A DNA stretch of 28,522 bases from contig CAKTSA010000021.1 in NCBI GenBank assembly GCA_934597585.1, positions 1 through 28,522 on the forward strand, in the 5' to 3' direction. Source of the DNA: an uncultured Oscillospiraceae bacterium. GTDB lineage: Bacteria > Bacillota > Clostridia > Oscillospirales > Oscillospiraceae. The notes beneath the pieces were generated by a model that saw only the letters and a list, made by a program, of their open reading frames with translations, did not search any database and was not told the origin of the DNA. This document shows, piece by piece, positions 23,061 to 28,522 of the stretch. Every line of letters begins with the position of its first letter. The first letter of the stretch is position 1. Both the position numbers and the translations under genes were made by a program.

Positions 23061-23152
23061 CTGTCATTGCGAGGAGCGAAGCGACGCGGCAATCCGTTCC
23101 TCCTGTCGGCGCACGGCCTGCGCGGTCAGTGTGTACCGGCCCAGAACGACAG
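23061..23152. repeat. Intergenic repeat of the TCATTGCGAGGAGCGAAGCGA type
   Basis: The segment starts with CTGTCATTGCGAGGAGCGAA and contains ATTGC...GCAAT (23066-23092), the core of a dispersed repeat seen in many bacterial genomes. CTGTCATT at the left end and AACGACAG at 23145-23152 form imperfect terminal inverted repeats. It fills nearly the whole gap between two genes. Mobility is inferred, not shown. Confidence 0.65.
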
Positions 23153-23166
23153 ACAAAGGAGAAGCT

Positions 23167-24003
23167 ATGCTCTATATCGGTTGTCACCTCTCCCCCTCCG
23201 CCGGGCTGCGGGCCATGGGGGAGACGGCGCTGTCCATCGGCGCCACCTCCCTGCAGTTCTTCACCCGCAACCCCCGGGGCAGCAAGGCCAAACCCATCGA
23301 CCCCGCCGACGCGGCGGCCCTGATGGCCCTGTGCCGGGAAAACCACTTCGGCCCCCTGGTGGCCCACGCCCCCTACACCATCAACGCCTGCTCCAAGGAT
23401 GACCGCACCCGTGAGTTCGCCCACCTGACCCTGGCGGACGACCTCCAGCGCATGGAGCACCTGCCCGGCAATCTCTACAACTTCCACCCCGGCAGCCACA
23501 CCGGCCAGGGCACCGAAACCGGCATCGCCCTCATCGCCGACACCCTCAACGCCATCCTGACGCCGGATATCCACACCACCGTCCTGCTGGAGACCATGGC
23601 CGGCAAGGGCACCGAGGTGGGCGGCACCTTCGAGGAACTGCGTGAGATCATCGACCGGGTGCAGCTCTCCGGCAAAATGGGCGTCTGCCTGGACACCTGC
23701 CACGTGTCCGACGCCGGGTACGACATCATCCACGACCTGGACGGCGTCCTGACGGAATTCGACCGCGTCATCGGCCTTGACCGCCTGAAGGCCGTCCACG
23801 TCAACGACAGTCTCAACCCCTGTGGTGCCAGAAAGGACCGCCACGCCCGCATCGGCGAGGGCTTCCTGGGCCTGGACACCTTCCGCACCGTGGTGAATCA
23901 TCCCGCCTTGCGGGGGCTCCCCATGGTGCTGGAGACCCCCAACCAGCTGCCCGGCTACGCCCGTGAGATCGCCCTGCTGAAAGAGCTGGCCGCGCAAGAG
24001 TAA
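23167..24003 (+). CDS. nfo: Endonuclease IV (AP endonuclease)
   Basis: This 278-residue enzyme cuts DNA 5' of abasic sites in base excision repair, using three zinc ions. The size is typical. Visible metal-site segments are [57 protein letters not shown] and the late LETPNQ. The ATG at 23167 was chosen because AAAGGAG lies a few bases upstream and MLYIGCHLS is the expected N-terminus. It follows a dispersed repeat and is followed 13 bp later by a membrane protein gene in the same direction. Confidence 0.96.
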   Translation: MLYIGCHLSPSAGLRAMGETALSIGATSLQFFTRNPRGSKAKPIDPADAAALMALCRENHFGPLVAHAPYTINACSKDDRTREFAHLTLADDLQRMEHLPGNLYNFHPGSHTGQGTETGIALIADTLNAILTPDIHTTVLLETMAGKGTEVGGTFEELREIIDRVQLSGKMGVCLDTCHVSDAGYDIIHDLDGVLTEFDRVIGLDRLKAVHVNDSLNPCGARKDRHARIGEGFLGLDTFRTVVNHPALRGLPMVLETPNQLPGYAREIALLKELAAQE

Positions 24004-24016
24004 AGGAAATCATCTT

Positions 24017-24493
24017 ATGTTCAAACACATTCTCATCGTCTTTCTCGTCTCCATGGTCCCCCTCATCGAGCTGCGGGGCGCCATCCCCTACGGCGTACTG
24101 TACGGCCTGCCCCTGTGGCTGACCTTTGTGGTGGCCATCGTGGGCAACATGCTGCCGGTGCCCATCATCTACTTTCTGGCCCGCAAGGTGCTGGTCTGGG
24201 GCCAGGACAAGCCCGTCATCGGCCGTTTCTTCACCTTCTGCCTCCGCAAGGGCGAAGCCGCCGGCGAAAAGCTGAAGGCCAAGGCCGGCCGCGGCCTGTT
24301 CTGGGCGCTGCTGCTGTTCGTGGGCATCCCCCTGCCGGGCACCGGCGCGTGGACCGGCACCCTGGCCGCCAGCCTTCTGAACATGGGCTTCAAAAAGAGC
24401 GTGGCCGCCTGCATGGGCGGCGTGCTCCTGGCCGGCGTCATCACGGGCGTCCTCAGCCAGCTGGGCCTGATGGCCTTCGGCCCCATCGGTTAA
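24017..24493 (+). CDS. Small multidrug export protein family (COG2426/PF06695) membrane protein
   Basis: The 158-residue integral membrane protein has about four hydrophobic segments. It carries family motifs PLIELRGAIPYG (15-26), GNMLPVPIIYF, and the glycine/proline-rich IPLPGTGAWTGTLAA, characteristic of the Sm_multidrug_ex family. Despite the name, a drug-export role is poorly established for this family, so the function is uncertain. AAAGGA precedes the ATG, and the gene begins 13 bp after nfo, so the two are probably co-transcribed. A strong terminator follows. Confidence 0.88.
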   Translation: MFKHILIVFLVSMVPLIELRGAIPYGVLYGLPLWLTFVVAIVGNMLPVPIIYFLARKVLVWGQDKPVIGRFFTFCLRKGEAAGEKLKAKAGRGLFWALLLFVGIPLPGTGAWTGTLAASLLNMGFKKSVAACMGGVLLAGVITGVLSQLGLMAFGPIG

Positions 24494-24499
24494 CGGCAC

Positions 24500-24530
24500 A
24501 AAAAATGACCGGCCCCGCCGGTCATTTTTT
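24500..24530. terminator. Bidirectional terminator
   Basis: Perfect 14-bp arms (AAAAAATGACCGGC and complement) with a 3-nt loop and a T run of six on each strand lie between two convergent genes. Confidence 0.93.
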
Positions 24531-24533
24531 ATG

Positions 24534-25487
24534 TCATTCCTTCGGCTCTGCGTCGTCCTGGCCGTCCTTTTTCCTCCGCCGCAGGGACACCTTTCCGCCG
24601 CCCTTGCGCCGCACGATACGCACGATCACCACGACCACCGCCGCCATGACCACCAGCCACACCCAGCTATAGGCCACCCACACGGCAAAGTCCTCCAGCG
24701 CGCTGCCCACAGACCGCAGCCCGTTGACAAACGACTGCCCCAGCCGTCCGCCGAAGCTGGTCACCGCCCCCTCCTGGCTGGACAGCTGATACACCTCGCT
24801 GAGCTCCACGTCGATGGTGGCGTAATCCACCAGCGCGTCATAGTGCCGCAGCGTACCGCTGAGATTCTCGATATCCCACTCCGTCTCGGAGATGGCGCTC
24901 TCGATGGTGATGATGTCCTCCATGCTGCTGGCCTTGGCCAGCAGCGCCTGCAAGCGCTCCAGCTTGATCCGCGCCGTCTCCAGCCGCGCCTCGGTGTCGT
25001 AATAGCTCTCCGACACGTCGTCGGTATTGGTGCTGGAGTAGGTCACGTGGCACAGCTCACCCGCCTTCTGAAGGAAGGTCTCAAACTGCTCCGCCGGCAC
25101 CCGCACGGTGTAGCTGCCCCGGCGATAGCCGCTGCCGCTGCGGTTGGACACGCTGCTCTGCTGGAAATACCCTCCCAGCTCCTCCACCAGCGCATCCATC
25201 GCGCCGCTGGCGGCGTCAAAATCCTGGGTCTCCATCTCCATGTACCCGGTATAGATCTTCTTGGCGGGCTTATCCGCCACAACGCCGCCGGACTCCTCCA
25301 TGGCCCCCGGCTCATCCGCGTCATAGGCCATGCTGTAATCCCCATTGGCGCTGTCCGCCGTGGTGTTCCAATAGCCGCCGTCGTCCCGGGGCGCCGCGGC
25401 ACTGTCGCTGGCAGCGCTGTTTCCGCCGCAGCCCACCAGCAGCAAAGCCAATACCACCGTCAGCAAAAGCGATCCGATCCGTTTCAT
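24534..25487 (-). CDS. DUF4349-domain lipoprotein with C-terminal membrane anchor
   Basis: The 317-residue product has a lipoprotein signal with lipobox LVGC (C20), a short acidic linker, and a DUF4349 domain. The domain starts KIYTGYMEMETQDFDAASGA and continues through VRVPAEQFETFL and the helical LETARIKLERLQALLAKASS (probable coiled coil). A transmembrane helix (VWLVVMAAVVVVIVRIV) and a basic cytoplasmic tail end the protein. The start at 25487 was chosen because AAGGAGG lies 8 nt upstream. The molecular function of DUF4349 is unknown; the two membrane attachments suggest an envelope sensor or spacer. An ECF-type promoter candidate precedes it. Confidence 0.9.
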   Translation of the reverse strand: MKRIGSLLLTVVLALLLVGCGGNSAASDSAAAPRDDGGYWNTTADSANGDYSMAYDADEPGAMEESGGVVADKPAKKIYTGYMEMETQDFDAASGAMDALVEELGGYFQQSSVSNRSGSGYRRGSYTVRVPAEQFETFLQKAGELCHVTYSSTNTDDVSESYYDTEARLETARIKLERLQALLAKASSMEDIITIESAISETEWDIENLSGTLRHYDALVDYATIDVELSEVYQLSSQEGAVTSFGGRLGQSFVNGLRSVGSALEDFAVWVAYSWVWLVVMAAVVVVIVRIVRRKGGGKVSLRRRKKDGQDDAEPKE

Positions 25488-25524
25488 CCGCAAAACCTCC
25501 TTCATTTTGGATCTTCCTGTCTAT

Positions 25525-25552
25525 GTGACGCTGGCAGCATGGAAAAAGTTCC
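25525..25552 (-). promoter_or_regulatory. Candidate ECF-sigma promoter of the DUF4349 gene
   Basis: On the minus strand GGAACTT (25552-25546) is followed after 15 nt by CGTCAC (25530-25525). This matches the general ECF pattern of an AAC -35 motif and a CGTC -10 motif. No sigma-A promoter of comparable quality is visible, and the distance to the start codon (about 37 bp) is suitable. No sigma-factor gene is in the window. Confidence 0.5.
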
Positions 25553-25564
25553 CGGTTTCTGTAA

Positions 25565-25599
25565 AAAAAGCAGCCGTTTTTTGCAAACGGCTGCTTTTT
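25565..25599 (-). terminator. Terminator after the M23 peptidase gene
   Basis: Perfect 15-bp arms (AAAAAGCAGCCGTTT and complement) with a 5-nt loop begin 5 bp after the stop codon, followed on the minus strand by a run of seven Ts. Confidence 0.93.
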
Positions 25600-25604
25600 G
25601 CGGC

Positions 25605-26243
25605 TTATTTGATATATTCTTTCGGATCAATAAGACTTCCGTCCTGCTCCACCGCGAAGTGCAGATGGGGCCCCATGGTGGCCTCCGCGGCGGCGGTACC
25701 CACATAGCCCACGATGTCCCCGGCGGCCAGCTGCTGGCCCTGACTGATGGGCGGATTCTCCTGCAGGCTGCTGTAGCGCGTCACATAGCCGCCGCTGTGG
25801 CTGATGCACACCGTGGTGCCCATCAGCTCATCCCGGGTGACGGAGACCACCTCGCCCGCCGCGGCGGTCTTCACCGCGTCGCCCTCGGCGGCCTGGATGT
25901 CCAGCCCCTCGTGGGTGCGCCAGTCCGCCATGGTCTCGTCATACAAAAGCTCCGACATGCTGAACACCGTCACCGTGGTGCCGTCCAGGGGCGATACCAC
26001 CTGGGGCAGCAGCTCCGCCACCGTCTCCACGGCAGGTGCCTCCTCCGGCTCCTCCTGGGCCGGCAGATCCGGCGTCACCGGCGTCACCACCGGGGGCTTC
26101 ACCTCCACCACCGGCTGGTCTGCGGACGCCTGCTGGGCAGGCGCCTCCCGGTTGCTCAGCAGATATCCCGTCACGCCGACGGCCACCACACACAGCGCCA
26201 GCGCGATGTAAAGTGCCCGGCGGTGCTGTCTCATAAATTCCAT
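25605..26243 (-). CDS. Membrane-anchored M23 metallopeptidase, SpoIIQ-like
   Basis: The 212-residue product has one N-terminal membrane helix (about 10-30), a proline/glutamate-rich linker, and a LytM/M23 domain. The zinc site is intact: H111 and D115 in HEGLDI, with H193 and H195 in GPHLHF. The domain opening (LYDETMADWRTHEGLDI) and the GTTVCISHSGGYVTRYSSL segment resemble SpoIIQ, the forespore partner of SpoIIIAH in engulfment; clostridial SpoIIQ keeps the catalytic residues that Bacillus SpoIIQ has lost. A general cell-wall hydrolase is the alternative. The start at 26243 has AAAGGAG just upstream. Confidence 0.87.
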   Translation of the reverse strand: MEFMRQHRRALYIALALCVVAVGVTGYLLSNREAPAQQASADQPVVEVKPPVVTPVTPDLPAQEEPEEAPAVETVAELLPQVVSPLDGTTVTVFSMSELLYDETMADWRTHEGLDIQAAEGDAVKTAAAGEVVSVTRDELMGTTVCISHSGGYVTRYSSLQENPPISQGQQLAAGDIVGYVGTAAAEATMGPHLHFAVEQDGSLIDPKEYIK

Positions 26244-26305
26244 AGCTTCTCCTTTCACCGGATACTCCGATGGCCGCCCGTTACGGCCGGCGGCCTGCCG
26301 GAATG

Positions 26306-26353
26306 AAAAAAAGACCTCTGCCGCCTATTCTGGACAAGCAGAAGTCTTTTTAT
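26306..26353 (-). terminator. Terminator after the GpsA-like gene
   Basis: AAAAGACTTCTGC and GCAGAGGTCTTTT form an imperfect stem around a loop of about 16 nt, followed on the minus strand by a long T run. It lies about 30 bp after the stop codon. Confidence 0.78.
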
Positions 26354-26384
26354 ACATTTTTGCCATTTTGGGAAAAAAGAAGCG

Positions 26385-27347
26385 TCAATTTTCGAATTCG
26401 CCCTTCAGATCCCGGCCCATCAGCATGCGGATGGCCTCGTGGGGATCCCCCTGTTCATAGAGGATGTGGTACACCGACTGGCAGATGGGCAGCTCCACGC
26501 CGTACTGCTGCCCCAGCTGCACCAGGGCCTTCACGGTATAGTATCCCTCCGCCAGCTGGTCATAGGGCTTGCCCTGGACGAAGCACTCGCCAAACTGCCG
26601 GTTGTGGCTGTAGGGCGAGAACACCGTGGCCTCATAGTCCCCCAGGTGGCACAGTCCGTAGGCGGACAGCTCGTTGCCGCCCATGGCCCGGATCAGGCGG
26701 GCCACCTCCCGGGTACCCCGGCTCATCAGCGCGCCCTTCAGCGTCACCAGCCCTGCGCCGTCCAGAAAGCCCGCGGCGATGCCCACTACGTTCTTGGCCG
26801 CCGCGCCCACCTCGTTGCCCAGCAGGTCGTTGCCGTAGTAAAACCGGATCAGGTCGCTGGAAAACTCCCGTACCAGCCGCTGCTTTACCTCGGCGTTGGC
26901 GCTGTCGATGACCATGCAGTTGGGCACACCCCGATAGAACTCCTGCACGTGCCCCGGCCCCAGCCATACGGCGATGGCGTTGGAGGGATCCAGATACTCC
27001 CCCGCCACCTGGCTCAGCCGCTCGCCGGTGCCGATCTCCAGTCCCTTCATGCACAGCACGAAGATCTTGTTTTGCAGTCCCATGCCCCGCAGCTCCTCCA
27101 TCAACCCCCGCAGGCTCTGGGAGCCGATGGAGATGATGATCACCTCCGCCCCCTGCACGCAGGCAAGGTCGGTGCTCAGCGCAATGGACTCCGGCAGCGT
27201 CAGCAGGTCGTTGGACCGGGTCTCCAGAAACCGCCGCATCCGTGCGGACTCCGCCCGCCCATACAGCGTCACCTGATGCCCCGTGCGATCCAGATACCAT
27301 GTGATCAGCGAGCCCCAGCGCCCGCAGCCAATGACAGTGATGTTCAT
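26385..27347 (-). CDS. gpsA: NAD(P)-dependent glycerol-3-phosphate dehydrogenase-like protein (divergent GpsA)
   Basis: GpsA reduces dihydroxyacetone phosphate to sn-glycerol 3-phosphate for phospholipid synthesis. This 320-residue protein has the N-terminal dinucleotide loop GCGRWG (7-12), K101 in CMKGLE, GPGH (130-133), K185 in NEVGAAAKNVVGIAAG, and the late GLCHLGDYEAT...SHNRQFGE block. It departs from the usual family at several places: GPGH for GPSH/GPNH, DGAGLVTLKGAL where GDNTKAAL is usual, and GLCHLGDY for GLAGLGDL. It may be a paralogue with altered substrate or the organism's real GpsA; both are open. AGGAGG lies 10 nt before the ATG. Confidence 0.8.
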   Translation of the reverse strand: MNITVIGCGRWGSLITWYLDRTGHQVTLYGRAESARMRRFLETRSNDLLTLPESIALSTDLACVQGAEVIIISIGSQSLRGLMEELRGMGLQNKIFVLCMKGLEIGTGERLSQVAGEYLDPSNAIAVWLGPGHVQEFYRGVPNCMVIDSANAEVKQRLVREFSSDLIRFYYGNDLLGNEVGAAAKNVVGIAAGFLDGAGLVTLKGALMSRGTREVARLIRAMGGNELSAYGLCHLGDYEATVFSPYSHNRQFGECFVQGKPYDQLAEGYYTVKALVQLGQQYGVELPICQSVYHILYEQGDPHEAIRMLMGRDLKGEFEN

Positions 27348-27413
27348 GTATGTGGTTCCTCCTGAGTTGAGGGAATGATGAAGTGATACTGCGTGGGTGA
27401 AAGTGAAAATGTG

Positions 27414-27437
27414 TAGGGGAGGGGCTCTGCCCCTCCC
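27414..27437 (-). repeat. REP-like palindromic unit, first of an inverted pair
   Basis: TAGGGGAGGGGC (27414-27425) and GCCCCTCCC (27429-27437) give a 9-bp perfect stem with a 3-nt TCT loop and a GTAG tail on the left. It is the inverted counterpart of 27471-27496. Confidence 0.75.
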
Positions 27438-27470
27438 GCCGGTAAATCGGCAAGGAATCCAATGTGGGAC

Positions 27471-27496
27471 GGGCGGGGTAGAACCCCGCCCCTACG
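27471..27496 (+). repeat. REP-like palindromic unit, second of an inverted pair
   Basis: A 9-bp perfect stem GGGCGGGGT / ACCCCGCCC has an AGA loop and is followed by CTACG. Aligned with the first unit, the stems differ at two paired positions yet remain perfectly paired; loop and tail are the same. Confidence 0.78.
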
Positions 27497-27522
27497 CACG
27501 TTCAAAAGAAAGCACTCACATT

Positions 27523-27548
27523 GGCAATGAAATCGAAGATTTCATGCC
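27523..27548 (-). terminator. Hairpin after gpmI
   Basis: ATGAAATC / GATTTCAT (27527-27545, 3-nt loop) lies directly after the gpmI stop and is extended by GGC / GCC with one bulged base. No T tract follows, so it may be a weak terminator or a 3' stabilising stem. Confidence 0.5.
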
Positions 27549-27550
27549 AG

Positions 27551-28522
27551 TTATCTTACGATCAGCGTCCGTCCATCCATCTCCGGCGGGCAGGCCAGGC
27601 CCAGCACGTCCAGGATGGTGGGGGCGATGTCCGCCAGGCGGCCGGGCCGCAGCTGGCTGCCGGCGCCGCACAGGATGAAGGGTACCAGGTTGGTGGTGTG
27701 GGCGGTCATGGGGCTGCCGTCAGGCTGCTTCATGTCCTCGGCGTTGCCGTGGTCGGCGGTGATCATGGCAATGCCGCCCATCTTCAGCGTGGCGTCCACC
27801 ACCTTGCCCACGCAGGTGTCCACGGTCTCCACCGCCTTGATGGCGGCCTCCAGCACGCCGGTGTGGCCCACCATGTCGCAGTTGGCGAAGTTCAGGATGA
27901 TCACATCATAGTTGCCGGACTCGATGCGCTCCACGCACTTGTCACACACCTCAACGGCGCTCATCTCCGGCTGCAGGTCATAGGTGGCCACCTTGGGGGA
28001 GGGCACCAGCACCCGGTCCTCGCCGGGGTACTGCTTCTCCACGCCGCCGTTGAAGAAGAAGGTCACATGGGCGTACTTCTCCGTCTCGGCGATCCGCAGC
28101 TGGGTCATGCCCATACTGCTGAGATACTCGCCCAGGCCGTTCTTCACCGCCACCCGGGGCCAGGCCACCAGCACATTGGGCATGGCGGCGTCGTACTCCG
28201 TGTTGCACACATAGGTGGTGGGGAAGAACTCCCGCTGGAAGCCGTCAAACTCTGGGTCCACAATGGCCCGGGTGATCTCCCGTGCCCGGTCGGGCCGGAA
28301 GTTGAAGAAGATCACGCTGTCGTTGTCGCCGATGGTGCCGTCCTTGTCGCACACCACAGGCTCCACGAACTCGTCGGTGACGCCGTTGGCATAGGACTTG
28401 GCCACCGCGTCCACCGGGTCGGCGTTCTGGATGCCCTCGCCATATACCATGGCGTCATAGGCCATCTGCACGCGCTCCCAGCGCTTGTCGCGGTCCATGG
28501 CGTAGTAGCGGCCCATCACCGT
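27551..28522 (-). CDS. gpmI: 2,3-bisphosphoglycerate-independent phosphoglycerate mutase, C-terminal part
   Basis: GpmI interconverts 3- and 2-phosphoglycerate in glycolysis, using two manganese ions. The window holds the last 323 codons; the N-terminal part, including the phosphorylated serine, lies beyond the right edge. Visible blocks are [67 protein letters not shown] and the late HTTNLVPF. These supply substrate-binding arginines and metal ligands (the DxxGH and DHGN segments). The frame is open through the window edge. Identification is secure. Confidence 0.97.
   Translation of the reverse strand, partial: TVMGRYYAMDRDKRWERVQMAYDAMVYGEGIQNADPVDAVAKSYANGVTDEFVEPVVCDKDGTIGDNDSVIFFNFRPDRAREITRAIVDPEFDGFQREFFPTTYVCNTEYDAAMPNVLVAWPRVAVKNGLGEYLSSMGMTQLRIAETEKYAHVTFFFNGGVEKQYPGEDRVLVPSPKVATYDLQPEMSAVEVCDKCVERIESGNYDVIILNFANCDMVGHTGVLEAAIKAVETVDTCVGKVVDATLKMGGIAMITADHGNAEDMKQPDGSPMTAHTTNLVPFILCGAGSQLRPGRLADIAPTILDVLGLACPPEMDGRTLIVR

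Noticed and set aside
23011..23166. Longer N-terminus for endonuclease IV
   Set aside because: The extra 52 codons translate the dispersed repeat; the start at 23167 has a good ribosome binding site and the expected family N-terminus.

Overview
This window looks like a core chromosomal segment of a GC-rich, Gram-positive, spore-former-type member of the Clostridia. My best guess is a gut Oscillospiraceae relative such as Oscillibacter, Flavonifractor or Dysosmobacter. The guess rests on the order rpoB-rpoC-L7Ae-like protein-rpsL, which is a Firmicutes arrangement; on strong sigma-A style promoters (TTGACA/TATAAT with 17-nt spacers) and AGGAGG ribosome binding sites; on GC-rich third codon positions; and on the gene complement (SEC-C SecA, DUF4349 lipoprotein, SpoIIQ-like M23 protein, class Ic aminotransferase). 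No phage, insertion sequence, CRISPR array, tRNA or rRNA gene was seen.

Layout. Bases 1-8355 hold the rpo/str region on the minus strand: rpoB and rpoC with their own promoter and a leader of about 220 nt, a terminator, then a separate promoter for an L7Ae-family protein and rpsL (cut by the window edge). rplJ/rplL do not precede rpoB. Bases 8367-12302 hold a minus-strand set: an MBL/beta-CASP RNA-processing-type hydrolase, the rRNA methyltransferase RlmD and an unknown lipoprotein, closed by two tandem perfect hairpins. A divergent promoter pair separates this from the plus-strand block secA-pgeF-peptide-binding lipoprotein (12343-17628).

Bases 17641-21828 are minus strand: class Ic aspartate aminotransferase-like enzyme, NhaC-type antiporter, nitrilase-family (omega-amidase-like) hydrolase and a stand-alone Smr-domain protein. 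A gene-free stretch of about 815 bp (21772-22586) follows. It is built of nested inverted repeats, including one very large palindrome centred at about 22271. The plus-strand repair and membrane block comes next (YfcE-type phosphodiesterase, endonuclease IV, small multidrug export family protein; 22587-24493). The window ends with minus-strand genes for a DUF4349 lipoprotein with an ECF-sigma-like promoter, a SpoIIQ-like M23 peptidase, a divergent GpsA-like dehydrogenase, and the C-terminal two thirds of gpmI.

Most genes are housekeeping: transcription, translation, secretion, cell-wall editing, DNA repair and central metabolism. The most unusual material is non-coding: the composite palindrome at 22039-22500, the REP-like units inside it, and a related inverted pair at 27417-27496. 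The stems of these REP-like units differ in sequence but stay perfectly paired, while the CCCTAC tail is constant.
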